Assembly (NCBI GenBank): GCA_022819985.1
Contig: JAJEGH010000018.1
Coordinates: 1 to 64,000 of the forward strand
Length of the DNA stretch: 64,000 nucleotides
Direction: 5' to 3'
Source: Alphaproteobacteria bacterium
GTDB taxonomy: Bacteria > Pseudomonadota > Alphaproteobacteria > Bin65
Below, in pieces: positions 42,549-51,327 of this stretch (the first letter of the stretch is position 1; the number at the start of each line of letters is the position of its first letter). The notes beneath the pieces are model-generated. The model was not told the DNA's origin. It worked only from the letters and a program-made list of their open reading frames with translations, and searched no databases. Position numbers and translations under genes: made by a program.

Positions 42549-43400
42549 ATGCTGAAGACCCGCATCATCCCCTGTCTCGATGTCAAGGACGGCCGCGTCG
42601 TCAAGGGCGTGAATTTCGTCGACCTGGTCGATGCCGGCGATCCGGTCGAGCAGGCGAAGCTCTACGACCGGGAAGGCGCGGACGAACTGTGCTTCCTGGA
42701 CATCACGGCGAGCCACGAGAACCGGGACACGATCTACGACGTGGTCGACCGCACGGTCGCCTCCTGCTTCATGCCGGTGACCGTCGGCGGCGGCGTGCGC
42801 GAGGTCGAGGATATCCGCAAGCTGCTGCTCGCCGGAACGGACAAGGTCTCGATCAACACCGCCGCCGTGCGCCGGCCGGAGTTCGTGCAGGAGGCTGCCG
42901 CCAAGTTCGGCAGCCAGTGCATCGTGGTCGCCATCGACGCCAAGCGGGCGGCCACCGGCCCCAACGCCGGCGGCTTCGAGATCTACACCCATGGCGGGCG
43001 CACGCCGACCGGCATCGAAGCCGTCGGCTGGGCGCGTCGCATGGCGGACTACGGCGCCGGCGAACTGCTGCTGACCTCGATGGACCGGGACGGCACCAAG
43101 GCCGGCTTCGACCTGGAACTGACAAGGGCGATCGCCGATGCGGTGCCGGTGCCGGTGATCGCGTCCGGCGGCGTCGGCACGCTCGACCATCTGGTGGAAG
43201 GCGTGACGCAGGGCCGGGCCTCGGCGGTGCTCGCGGCCTCCATCTTCCATTTCGGCACCTTTACGATCGCCGAGGCCAAGGCCCACATGGCGGCGGCCGG
43301 CGTGCCGGTGCGCCCGCACCGGCCGGACCCGGAGCCCGCGGCGGGGCGGGAAGCGGCGGCCCGGAAAGCGGCAATCCGGAAAGCGGAGGTGGCGGCGTGA
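42549..43400 (+). CDS. hisF: Imidazole glycerol phosphate synthase subunit HisF
   Basis: 283 residues. [15 protein letters not shown] holds the catalytic Asp, [15 protein letters not shown] and SINTAAV follow, and IDAKRA holds the second catalytic Asp. It converts PRFAR with HisH-derived ammonia into IGP and AICAR. The C-terminus is about 25 residues longer than usual because of a repeated [11 protein letters not shown]-type tail. hisE overlaps its stop; hisA and hisH are not in the window. Confidence 0.95.
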   Translation: MLKTRIIPCLDVKDGRVVKGVNFVDLVDAGDPVEQAKLYDREGADELCFLDITASHENRDTIYDVVDRTVASCFMPVTVGGGVREVEDIRKLLLAGTDKVSINTAAVRRPEFVQEAAAKFGSQCIVVAIDAKRAATGPNAGGFEIYTHGGRTPTGIEAVGWARRMADYGAGELLLTSMDRDGTKAGFDLELTRAIADAVPVPVIASGGVGTLDHLVEGVTQGRASAVLAASIFHFGTFTIAEAKAHMAAAGVPVRPHRPDPEPAAGREAAARKAAIRKAEVAA

Positions 43401-43735
43401 GCGAAAACAGCCCAGAACGGCAGCATGTGCTGGACGCTCTGTTCGCGACCGTCGAGAGCCGGCGCGGCGCCGATCCTGCCTCGTCCTGGACCGCCCGGCT
43501 GCTCGCCGGCGGCGTTCCGGCCGTGGCGAAGAAGACCGGCGAGGAGGCGGTCGAAACCATCCTCGCCGCCATGGCGGAAGACTCCGACGCGCTGGCGGCC
43601 GAGAGCGCCGACCTGCTCTATCATCTGCTGGTGCTGTGGGCGGCCTGCGGCGTGAGCCCGGCGCAGGTGTGGCGCGAACTGGAGCGGCGCGAAGGCACGT
43701 CGGGCATCGCCGAGAAAGCGGCCCGGACGCCGTAG
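43397..43735 (+). CDS. hisE: Phosphoribosyl-ATP pyrophosphatase
   Basis: 112 residues of the MazG-like HisE fold. [15 protein letters not shown] and [13 protein letters not shown] carry the acidic metal ligands. The GTG start overlaps the hisF stop (GTGA), so the two histidine genes are coupled. Confidence 0.93.
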   Translation: MSENSPERQHVLDALFATVESRRGADPASSWTARLLAGGVPAVAKKTGEEAVETILAAMAEDSDALAAESADLLYHLLVLWAACGVSPAQVWRELERREGTSGIAEKAARTP

Positions 43736-43767
43736 CGGAACTGATTTCGAAGGAGGCCGGACGGCCG

Positions 43768-44136
43768 ATGAGCTACGATTCGAACAACATCTTCGCCAAA
43801 ATCCTGCGCGGCGAGATTCCGTGCGACCGGGTCCACGAGAACGATCACGCCCTGGCGTTCCGGGACATCAACCCGCAAACGTCGGTCCATGTCCTGGTCA
43901 TCCCGAAAGGCCCCTATGCCGACCTGACCGATTTCGCGGCCAACGCCCCGGCCGATGCGATCGAGGGCTTCGTCCGCGCGGTCGGCGAGACGGCGCAGAT
44001 GCTCGGCATCACGGAAGGCGGCTACCGGGCGCTCACCAACATCGGCGAACACGGCCTGCAGGAGGTGCCGCACTTCCACGTCCACCTGTTCGGCGGCCAG
44101 CCCCTCGGCCGCATGATCAAGCCGCCGGGGAAATAG
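43768..44136 (+). CDS. HIT-family nucleotide-binding protein
   Basis: 122 residues. The histidine triad is [11 protein letters not shown], and the N-terminal [15 protein letters not shown] is standard for HinT-like adenosine phosphoramidases. AGGAGG precedes the ATG. It follows hisE by 32 bases and may be cotranscribed. Its end overlaps a degraded antitoxin fragment on the other strand. Confidence 0.92.
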   Translation: MSYDSNNIFAKILRGEIPCDRVHENDHALAFRDINPQTSVHVLVIPKGPYADLTDFAANAPADAIEGFVRAVGETAQMLGITEGGYRALTNIGEHGLQEVPHFHVHLFGGQPLGRMIKPPGK

Positions 44137-44260
44137 GGGGCGGGTCTACCGGAAGGCCGCGGCGGACCCTGGCTCTGGCGAACTTCTCCGGCCATTCCCC
44201 GCGCGACAGGTCCGGCGCGGTATCCGGGTCGAATTCCCGGTCTTCGGGCGTCTCGTGCAT
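44117..44260 (-). pseudogene. N-terminal remnant of a BrnA-like antitoxin
   Basis: A short frame with ATG at 44260 gives MHETPEDREFDPDTAPDLSR and then GEWPEKFARARVRRGLPV. This is the N-terminal region of BrnA/CopG-type antitoxins (D-x-D-x-A-P-x-L ... W-x-x-x-F-x-R-A-x-x-R-R-G-x-P). The ribbon-helix-helix DNA-binding domain that should follow is missing: after about 38 residues the frame runs into the HIT gene and stops at 44117. No BrnT toxin is recognisable beside it. Confidence 0.55.
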
Positions 44261-44399
44261 CGGTTTCGTCCTTTGCCGCCGTGCGGCACAATCCGCTGCG
44301 AAGCGGATCGAATGTCTGCCGCCGCCGCACCCCCGCCCCCAATTGTATTTCGGACCTCCTCCTCTGAAGAGGGGAAGTGAAATAGAGCGCCTCTCGGGC

Positions 44400-44960
44400 C
44401 TAGTTGTTCGGCGTTTCGCGCGGGGCGTATTTGTTGAGGATGCGCTGCAGCGTGCGCCGGTGCATGTTCAGCCGGCGGGCGGTTTCCGACACGTTGCGGT
44501 CGCACTGCTCGTAGACCCGCTGGATATGCTCCCAGCGCACCCGGTCGGCCGACATCGGGTTTTCCGGCGGCCCCGGCAGCGGCCGGTCGGTGTTGAGCAG
44601 CGCCGCCTCGATCTGGTCGGCGTCGGCCGGTTTGGGCAGATAATCCACGGCGCCGGCCTTCACGGCGGCCACGGCGGTCGCGATATTGCCGTAGCCGGTC
44701 AGCATGATGACCCGGCAATCGGGCTTGACCTCGTGCAGGGCGGCCACGACGTCGAGGCCGCTGCCGTCGCCCAGGCGCAGGTCGATCACCGCATAGTCCG
44801 GCATTTCCGACTTGGCGCAGGCCACGCCCTGGGCGGCGCTCTCCGCCGCCACCACGCTGAAGCCGCGGCGCTCCATCGCCAGGATCAGGCGCTGCCGCAA
44901 GGGGCGGTCGTCGTCGACGACCAGAAGTTTTCCTTTACTGTCCTGCGTGTTCTCCGACAC
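44400..44960 (-). CDS. regA: Redox response regulator RegA/ActR
   Basis: 186 residues. The receiver has the acidic pair VVDDDRPLRQRL, the phosphorylatable Asp in YAVIDLRLGDGSG, and the Lys in YLPKPAD. The Fis-type output ends NMHRRTLQRILNKYAPRE, the near-invariant RegA recognition helix. It controls energy metabolism (respiration, fixation pathways) in response to redox. It overlaps regB by 26 bases. Confidence 0.93.
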   Translation of the reverse strand: MSENTQDSKGKLLVVDDDRPLRQRLILAMERRGFSVVAAESAAQGVACAKSEMPDYAVIDLRLGDGSGLDVVAALHEVKPDCRVIMLTGYGNIATAVAAVKAGAVDYLPKPADADQIEAALLNTDRPLPGPPENPMSADRVRWEHIQRVYEQCDRNVSETARRLNMHRRTLQRILNKYAPRETPNN

Positions 44961-46299
44961 GTCCGGTCTCCGAAGTTGCGTGTTCGAGCTCCCGGCGCGG
45001 CCAGGTTATCCGAACGATGGCGCCGGCCCCCCACCAGTCCCACCAATCCTGATTGGCGAACCGGAGTGTGGCGCCCGTACGATTGAGCAGATTCTGGGCG
45101 ATGAACACGCCCAGCCCCATATGCTCGCCTTCGCCGTCCGCACCGGCACGGGTTGAAACATAAGGCTCGCCGAGGCGGTCTAGCAAGTGCGCCGAGAATC
45201 CCGGCCCGTCGTCGATGATCTCGACGGTCACCGTCTCCGCGTCCCAGCGCGCCCGCAGGATGACTTCGGAGTCGGCGAACTGGATGGCGTTCTGGATCAG
45301 GGTGCCGACGGCGCGCAGGAATTCCGGACTGCGGGTCAGCACCGGTTCGGGGCTGCCCGGCGCTTCGCCGACCGCGCGGAAATCGTGGGTGAGGTTGACC
45401 GTTCCGGTGAGATACGGCCGGGCGGCCTCCTCGAGCATGGTGCCGAGCGGCAGCCGGCTGTAGGGCTCGCCGCCCTCGGTCTCGGGCTTGCGGCTCAACT
45501 CCATCAGGATTTCGCGGCAGCGCGCGGTCTGTTCCAGAATCAGCTCGACATCGTCGGCCATCGGGCTGCCCGGCTTCAGGTCGTGGCTCAGCTCCTTGGC
45601 CGTCACCGCGATCGTCGCGAGCGGCGTGCCGAGTTCGTGGGCCGCCGCTGCGGCCAGCCCGCCGAGCGACGACAGGCGCTGTTCGTGCTCCAGCGCGACC
45701 TGCGCCGCGTTCAGCGCGTCCTGCATCCGGCGGCCCTCCTCGGCGACGCTGCCGACGAAGGCGGCGATGAACAGGCCGCCGATCACCAGGGCCTGCCACA
45801 CGCCCAGAATATAGAAGACCGGCAGTTCGAGCAGCGGCTCCGGCCCGGGCAGCGGTTCGTAGCGGAAGGCCAGCACGCTGATGCAGACCGCGACCAGCAG
45901 GCCGAGGCTGAGCGTGCTGATGCGCGACAGGACGGAGGCCGAGACCACCACCGAGGCAAGGAGCATCACGGAGAACGGATTCTGCAGGCCGCCGGTGAGA
46001 TAGAGCAGGGTCGAAAGCTGCAGGATATCGTAGGTCAGCCAGAGCGCCGCCCCCCGGTCGGACAGCGTGCCGCTCATCGGCCGGGTCAGCATGATGCCGA
46101 TATTGACGGCCGCCGACATGGCGACCGTCGCCAAGCAGGCGAGCAGCGGTAACGGATAGTTCAGGCCGAAATTGACGATGACCAGCGCCGCCAACTGTCC
46201 GCCGACGGCGAACCACCTTATGTAGACAAGCGTCCGCAGGCGGACCCGCCCGGTTCCCGGAGCGGCAAGGCGGCGGATCGCGGCGAGTTTGGCTCTCAT
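44935..46299 (-). CDS. regB: Redox sensor histidine kinase RegB/ActS
   Basis: 454 residues. Six membrane segments carry the quinone-binding GGLQNPF loop. The H-box is AAAAHELGTPLATIAV. Forty residues after the phosphorylated His is the Cys in TARCREILMEL, the position of the redox-active Cys of RegB. The ATPase ends with GEHMGLGVFIAQNLL. Both known RegB redox inputs are therefore intact. Divergent from an ABC exporter. Confidence 0.93.
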   Translation of the reverse strand: MRAKLAAIRRLAAPGTGRVRLRTLVYIRWFAVGGQLAALVIVNFGLNYPLPLLACLATVAMSAAVNIGIMLTRPMSGTLSDRGAALWLTYDILQLSTLLYLTGGLQNPFSVMLLASVVVSASVLSRISTLSLGLLVAVCISVLAFRYEPLPGPEPLLELPVFYILGVWQALVIGGLFIAAFVGSVAEEGRRMQDALNAAQVALEHEQRLSSLGGLAAAAAHELGTPLATIAVTAKELSHDLKPGSPMADDVELILEQTARCREILMELSRKPETEGGEPYSRLPLGTMLEEAARPYLTGTVNLTHDFRAVGEAPGSPEPVLTRSPEFLRAVGTLIQNAIQFADSEVILRARWDAETVTVEIIDDGPGFSAHLLDRLGEPYVSTRAGADGEGEHMGLGVFIAQNLLNRTGATLRFANQDWWDWWGAGAIVRITWPRRELEHATSETGRVGEHAGQ

Positions 46300-46455
46300 C
46301 GTCCGGTTGTTTCGGCCCCTTCGGGGGCGGGCGGCTTCCGGGGGCGAATCGCTTTCGGGCCCGACCGCCCGGAACGGAATCCAGTACTGACGAAGACAGG
46401 CGATGTTCGCAAGGCGATTGATGCAGTTCCGGGCCGCAAGCCCGTTCGAAAGGCG

Positions 46456-47277
46456 GTGAGCGCGGCCCCGGCCGAAGGGCCGCCCGCCGCCATCCGGGTT
46501 TCCAAACTGACCAAATCCTACGACGACGTGCTGGCCGTCAACCGCCTGTCGTTCAGCGTGCCGGCCGGCGCGACGGCGGCGCTGCTCGGCGGCAACGGCG
46601 CCGGCAAGACGACGACGATCTCCATGATCCTGGGCCTGCTCCTGCCGACCCGGGGGCGGATTTCGGTGCTCGGCGTCGACATGCTGAAACGCCGTTACGA
46701 CGCCCTGCCGCGGATGAATTTCTCCTCGCCCTATGTCGATCTGCCCAAGCGGCTGAGCGCGCGGGAAAACCTGATGGTTTACGCCCGGCTCTACGGCCTG
46801 CGCCGGCCGGCGCGCCGGATCGGCGAACTGGCCGAAGAACTGGACCTCACCGCCTTCATGAACCGGCCGAGCGGCACGCTTTCCGCCGGGCAGCGCACCC
46901 GCCTGGCGCTGGCCAAGGCACTGCTCAACGAACCGGACGTGCTGCTGCTCGACGAGCCGACCGCCTCCCTCGACCCGGATACCGGCGACCGGATCCGGAC
47001 CTACCTGGAGGCCTACCGGGACAGCCGCCGCGCCACCATCCTGCTCGCGTCGCACAACATGGCCGAGGTCGAGCGCCTGTGCAGCCGGGTGATGATGATG
47101 CGCGCCGGCCGGATTGTCGACGAGGGCAGCCCGGCCGAGCTGATCCGACGCTACGGCCGGGCCAATCTGGAGGACGTTTTCCTCGATATCGCGCGCGACC
47201 GGCGCCGCGCGGACCGCGGCCCCGAACGGACGGGCCCCGAACGGACGGGCCCCGAACGAACAGGAAGGGCGGCATGA
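46456..47277 (+). CDS. ABC transporter ATP-binding protein (exporter type)
   Basis: 273 residues. LLGGNGAGKTTTISMILGL is Walker A, SAGQRTRLALAKALL the signature (altered from LSGGQ to LSAGQ), and VLLLDEPTASLD Walker B. The GTG at 46456 is the start. It pairs with the permease immediately downstream (ATGA overlap). The type resembles NodI/DrrA exporters. The C-terminus ends in a 15-base repeat encoding GPERT three times. Confidence 0.9.
   Translation: MSAAPAEGPPAAIRVSKLTKSYDDVLAVNRLSFSVPAGATAALLGGNGAGKTTTISMILGLLLPTRGRISVLGVDMLKRRYDALPRMNFSSPYVDLPKRLSARENLMVYARLYGLRRPARRIGELAEELDLTAFMNRPSGTLSAGQRTRLALAKALLNEPDVLLLDEPTASLDPDTGDRIRTYLEAYRDSRRATILLASHNMAEVERLCSRVMMMRAGRIVDEGSPAELIRRYGRANLEDVFLDIARDRRRADRGPERTGPERTGPERTGRAA
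47218..47262 (+). repeat. 15-base tandem repeat x3 at the ABC ATPase end
   Basis: GGCCCCGAACGGACG occurs three times (the last with two changes), encoding GPERTGPERTGPERT at the C-terminus of the ATPase, outside its fold. Confidence 0.9.
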
Positions 47278-48110
47278 GCGCCGCCGACGCGAAGCTCGCC
47301 GGCACGAAAGGCCCGGCCGCGGCCTGGCGGCGCATGCAGGCGATGGTCCTGCGCTACGTCTATCTCTACCGCGGATCGTGGCCTCGGATTCTGGAACTCG
47401 CCTACTGGCCGACCCTGCAGATGATCATGTGGGGTTTCCTGACGATCTTCCTGGCCAGCAAGTCCGGCTTTTTCGTCCAGGCCGCCGGCGTGCTGATCGC
47501 CGCCGTCCTGCTGTGGGACGTGCTGTTCCGTTCGTCCCTCGGGGTCAGCCTGTCCTTCCTCGAGGAAATGTGGTCGCGCAATCTCGGCCATATCTTCGTC
47601 AGCCCTCTGCGGCCGGGCGAATTTGTCGCCGCGCTCACCCTGATGTCGCTGCTTCGCGTGCTGATCGGCATCGTTCCGGCGTCGCTGCTCGCGATCTGGC
47701 TGTATGCCTATTCGATCTTCGATATGGGGCTGCCGCTGGTCGCCTTCTTCGCCAACCTCCAGGTCATGGGCTGGTCGTTCGGGCTGATCGTGTGCGGCCT
47801 GCTGATGCGCTACGGCCTGGGCGCGGAAAGCATCGCCTGGTTCGCGATTTTCGCCATCGCCCCGTTCAGCGCCATCTACTATCCGCTCTCGGTTATGCCG
47901 GACTGGCTGCAATGGATCGCGGGCGTCCTGCCGTCGACCCATGTTTTCGAAGGCATGCGGTCCGTCCTGGTCGAAAAGACCTTCCGCACCGACCTGCTGA
48001 TCAACGCCGTCGCCCTGAACGCCGCCTACCTTTCGGTGGCCGTCGCGGTGTTCCTGCGTTTCTTCCGCTCGGCGCGCGAACGCGGCCTGATCCTCCAGAT
48101 CGGGGAGTAG
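47274..48110 (+). CDS. ABC-2 type permease
   Basis: 278 residues with six membrane segments (for example LQMIMWGFLTIFLASKSGFF and FSAIYYPLSVMPDWLQWIAG). The SVMP-x-W-L-Q motif is typical of ABC-2 exporters of the NodJ type. It forms a complete exporter with the ATPase before it. The substrate is unknown. Confidence 0.9.
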   Translation: MSAADAKLAGTKGPAAAWRRMQAMVLRYVYLYRGSWPRILELAYWPTLQMIMWGFLTIFLASKSGFFVQAAGVLIAAVLLWDVLFRSSLGVSLSFLEEMWSRNLGHIFVSPLRPGEFVAALTLMSLLRVLIGIVPASLLAIWLYAYSIFDMGLPLVAFFANLQVMGWSFGLIVCGLLMRYGLGAESIAWFAIFAIAPFSAIYYPLSVMPDWLQWIAGVLPSTHVFEGMRSVLVEKTFRTDLLINAVALNAAYLSVAVAVFLRFFRSARERGLILQIGE

Positions 48111-48200
48111 CGGGCGGCGGCCGAAGGGCAAGGCAGCCGCCCGGTCCTGTCGGGAGCGGGCAGGATGGCTTATAGTGCGGTGCGAAGCGCTCGTCCGGCC

Positions 48201-48244
48201 CCGGTCTGCATCCGGTCTGCATCCGGTCTGCCATCGGTCTGCCC
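48201..48244. repeat. 11-base tandem repeat x4 upstream of the CobS-like gene
   Basis: CCGGTCTGCAT recurs four times, the last two with small changes, in the spacer before the CobS-like gene. Unlike most repeats in the window its period is not a multiple of three, consistent with a non-coding position. Confidence 0.85.
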
Positions 48245-48298
48245 CCGGTGTGGACAGGCGGGGACGGCCCGGCCGGGCACAGAGGAAGCGGAGCAGCG

Positions 48299-49177
48299 AT
48301 GACCGACGACCGGGACCGCGACGACGATCCGGAAGCCTGGAGGGGCTTGTCGGGGCTGGGCCTGTCGGGACGGCATGACGGCGACGGCCCGCCCGGCGGC
48401 GGCTGGTTCCGCGACTGCCGCAACGCCGCCATCGTCCTGACCGGGTGGCCGCTCGGCCGGCGCGGCGAGATCGGCCGGGCCGCCGCGGCGGACAGCCGCC
48501 GCGCCTTCGTCCCGGTCGGCCTGGCGCTCGGCCTGGCCGCCGCCCCGGTCGGCTGGCTGGCCGACGGCCTCGGCCTGCACATCTTCGGCGCGGCCGTCTT
48601 CGCCGCGGCGACGGTCGTCATCCTGACCAGCGCGCGGGCCGAAAGCGGCGCCGCCGCCGCGGCCGCCGACCTGGCCGGAACCGAAGCCGGCTCCGACCGG
48701 CGCTTCGCGCTGATCGCCGGCTGCGTCGGCGCCATCCTGCTCGCCCGCGTCGCCGGGCTGAGCGCCATTGCGAGCCTCGCAGACATGCTGGGCGCGCTGA
48801 TCGCCGCGCAGGTCCTGTCGGCGGCGACGATGGCGCTGGCGACGCTGCCCGTGACTGCCGGAGCCGCCCGGACCGGCGAGAGCGCCGGCGAGAGCGACCC
48901 GCTGTTCGGTCCCCAAAGCAACGGGAAGCGAGACGGGGAACGCAACGGGGGCGGCAGCGTCGCGCTGTGGACCGGCGCCGCCGCGGCCCTGCTGCTCGCC
49001 ATCCTGTTCCTCGGCGTGTGGACCGGCCTGCTGGCCTACGCCGCGGCCCTGCTGGTTGCCGGGCTGGTCTGGGGCTCGGCGGAAATTTGCGGGATGCCGC
49101 GGGACCGGAATTTCCTGTACACGATCCGCATCAAGACGGAACTGGCGGTCATCGTCACGGTCGCCGCCGCCCTGTAA
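48299..49177 (+). CDS. CobS-like membrane protein lacking the catalytic acidic motif
   Basis: 293 residues, about six hydrophobic segments. The layout follows adenosylcobinamide-GDP ribazoletransferase: an N-terminal AAIVLTGWPLGRR (compare T-R-L-P), a central FALIAGCVGAILLARVAGLSAI, and ALIAAQVLSAATMALATLP. Where CobS has its catalytic D-G-L-A-D segment this protein reads SGAAAAAADLAG, and the late G-D-x-x-G-A is replaced by EICGMPRDRN. It is therefore a diverged CobS relative that should not catalyse the CobS reaction. The next gene is a CobC-like phosphatase, the usual CobS neighbour. An alternative is an unrelated membrane protein with chance similarity. Confidence 0.55.
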   Translation: MTDDRDRDDDPEAWRGLSGLGLSGRHDGDGPPGGGWFRDCRNAAIVLTGWPLGRRGEIGRAAAADSRRAFVPVGLALGLAAAPVGWLADGLGLHIFGAAVFAAATVVILTSARAESGAAAAAADLAGTEAGSDRRFALIAGCVGAILLARVAGLSAIASLADMLGALIAAQVLSAATMALATLPVTAGAARTGESAGESDPLFGPQSNGKRDGERNGGGSVALWTGAAAALLLAILFLGVWTGLLAYAAALLVAGLVWGSAEICGMPRDRNFLYTIRIKTELAVIVTVAAAL

Positions 49178-49211
49178 CTGCATTCAAATTACCGCATTCA
49201 AGGCTTCCCCC

Positions 49212-49844
49212 ATGAGCGTAACCGTAACCCGGTGGTGGTGGATCCGCCACGCGCCGGTGATCGACGACGGCGGCTGCTTCTACGGTCAGGCGGACCTGGC
49301 GGCCGATACCGGCGACATAGCGGCCCACCGCGCGCTGGCCGAAGCGCTGCCGCCGGATGCGGTGTGGGTTTCCTCCCATCTCCGGCGCACCCGCCAGACC
49401 GCCGCCGCCATCGGCGCGGCCGGCTATCCGCTGCCCGAGGTAACGCCGCACCGGGATCTGGCCGAGCAGCATTTCGGCGACTGGCAGGGCGAGCCGCGGG
49501 CGCCGTTCTACGAGAAGTATGGCGGCTTTCGGGATTTCTGGATGTTGGTTCTCGACCGGGCGCCGCCCAGCGGCGAGAGCTTCGGCGATCTGCGCATCCG
49601 GATCGGCGCCGCGGTGCAGCGGCTGTCCGCCGAGCATCGCGGGCGCAACATCGTCGCGGTCGCCCACGGCGGGACGATCCGCGCCGCCATCGTCGGCGGC
49701 CTCGACCTGCCGTCGCCGCTGGCGCTCAGCCTGACCATCGGCAACAGCTCCCTGACCCAGCTCGACCTGGTCGAAGAGCCCGGCCGCGGCGCACGCTGGG
49801 TCCTCAACCTGCTCAACGGATACGGCGTCGCCGGATTGCGCTGA
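49212..49844 (+). CDS. Histidine phosphatase (CobC-like)
   Basis: 210 residues. RHAPV near the N-terminus carries the catalytic His (RHG family), SSHLRRTRQTA the Arg, and VAHGGTIRAAI the second His. EQHFGDWQGE is the acid loop. The position after a CobS-like gene fits alpha-ribazole-5'-phosphate phosphatase, but other phosphatase roles cannot be excluded. Confidence 0.82.
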   Translation: MSVTVTRWWWIRHAPVIDDGGCFYGQADLAADTGDIAAHRALAEALPPDAVWVSSHLRRTRQTAAAIGAAGYPLPEVTPHRDLAEQHFGDWQGEPRAPFYEKYGGFRDFWMLVLDRAPPSGESFGDLRIRIGAAVQRLSAEHRGRNIVAVAHGGTIRAAIVGGLDLPSPLALSLTIGNSSLTQLDLVEEPGRGARWVLNLLNGYGVAGLR

Positions 49845-49961
49845 CGCCGGTTCCGGACCCGCCGGCCGGGAAGCCCTGGCCCGCCGGCCGGAATCGGTTC
49901 CGTAACGACGGAAACCGCCCTGACCGCCCTGACTGGTTGTGCAATGCGCCGCCGCGTGGTT

Positions 49962-49976
49962 TGTTGCACTGCAACA
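49962..49976. promoter_or_regulatory. PhaR-type palindrome before the PHA depolymerase gene
   Basis: TGTTGCACTGCAACA is a perfect palindrome with 7-base arms. TGC/GCA-rich palindromes of this kind are bound by PhaR, the repressor of PHA granule genes. It lies 89 bases before the depolymerase start. No phaR gene is in the window. Confidence 0.5.
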
Positions 49977-50064
49977 GGGCCGTCGCGCGCCCTGCGTCAC
50001 GGGAACCGTTCGATAGCCGAAACTGCAGCGGCGCAGGGGCCGCATTCTTGGGGCCGCATTCTTC

Positions 50065-51312
50065 ATGCTCTATTCGATGTACGACTGGCAGCTTGCCGCC
50101 TTCGCCCCGATGCGCACGATGGCGGTCGCCGGCCGGAATTTCCTGACCAACCCGGATCTGCCCTTTACCGAGAGCCGGTTTTTCCGCGGCGTCGCGGCCG
50201 GCTGCGAACTGTTCGAGCGGGTGACCCGGCGCTACGAGAAGCCGGCCTGGGGCCTGGACCGGACCCGGATCGGCGGGGCCGACGTCGCAGTGACGGAAGA
50301 AATCGTCGAGGCCCGGCCGCACTGCAACCTGCTGCATTTCCGGCGCGACCCGGCAGTTTCGGAGAAGCGGGACGATCCGAAAGTCCTGATCGTCGCGCCG
50401 ATGTCCGGCCATCACGCCACCCTGCTGCGCGGCACGGTCGCCGCCCTGCTGCCGGACCACGACGTCCACGTCACCGACTGGATCGACGCCGGCCGGGTGC
50501 CGGTCTCGAAGGGCCGGTTCGACCTGGACGATTACGTCGATCACGTCATCGCCTTCCTGCACCGGATCGGCCCCGGCGCCCATGTCGTCGCGGTGTGCCA
50601 GCCCTCGGTGCCGGTGCTGGGCGCGGTTTCGCTGATGGCGGCGGCCGGCGACCCGTGCCGGCCGGCGTCCGTGACGCTCATGGGCGGGCCGGTCGATACA
50701 AGGATCGCCCCGACGAAGGTCAACGATTTCGCGAAGCGTCACAGCCTTGGCTGGTTCGAGCGCTCGGTCATTACCCGGGTGCCGTTCGGCTACGAGGGCT
50801 TCAACCGGCGGGTCTACCCCGGCTTTCTCCAGCTCACCGGCTTCATGTCGATGAATTTCGATCGCCATTTCGGCGCCCATCTCAAGCTGTTCGAGCATCT
50901 GATCCGGGGCGACGGCGACAGCGCCGAGGCGCACCGCAAATTCTACGACGAATACATGTCGGTGATGGACATGACGGCGGAGTTCTACCTCCAGACCGTC
51001 GATGTCGTGTTCCAGCGGCACGCCCTGCCGCGGGGCGAATGGGTGTCGCGCGGGCGCCGGATCGAGCCGGCCGCCATCGCCGACACCGCCCTGCTGACCG
51101 TGGAGGGCGAACTGGACGACATTTCCGCGGTCGGCCAGACCCGCGCCGCCCACGATCTGTGCAGCGGCATCCCGCACGACCGCCGCCGCCACATCCTGCA
51201 ACCCGATGTCGGCCATTACGGCATCTTCAACGGCCGCCGCTGGCGCGAACTGATCGCGCCGCAGGTCCGCGCCTTCATCCGCGCCGCCCACGAAGGGCGC
51301 GCGGTTGCCTGA
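50065..51312 (+). CDS. phaZ: Intracellular polyhydroxyalkanoate depolymerase
   Basis: 415 residues. AVCQPSVPVLGAV carries the catalytic Cys in the lipase-box position, and VGHYGIFNGRRWRE the catalytic His. The start MLYSMYDWQLAAFAPM and MSGHHATLLRGTV are diagnostic for the PhaZ of alphaproteobacteria. It breaks down stored PHA inside the cell. Confidence 0.93.
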   Translation: MLYSMYDWQLAAFAPMRTMAVAGRNFLTNPDLPFTESRFFRGVAAGCELFERVTRRYEKPAWGLDRTRIGGADVAVTEEIVEARPHCNLLHFRRDPAVSEKRDDPKVLIVAPMSGHHATLLRGTVAALLPDHDVHVTDWIDAGRVPVSKGRFDLDDYVDHVIAFLHRIGPGAHVVAVCQPSVPVLGAVSLMAAAGDPCRPASVTLMGGPVDTRIAPTKVNDFAKRHSLGWFERSVITRVPFGYEGFNRRVYPGFLQLTGFMSMNFDRHFGAHLKLFEHLIRGDGDSAEAHRKFYDEYMSVMDMTAEFYLQTVDVVFQRHALPRGEWVSRGRRIEPAAIADTALLTVEGELDDISAVGQTRAAHDLCSGIPHDRRRHILQPDVGHYGIFNGRRWRELIAPQVRAFIRAAHEGRAVA

Positions 51313-51327
51313 CCGCCGCGCCGCGCG

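Noticed and set aside
48111-48298. Possible cobalamin riboswitch before the CobS-like gene
   Set aside because: No B12-box or recognisable AdoCbl fold elements are visible; the region is a GC hairpin plus an 11-base tandem repeat.
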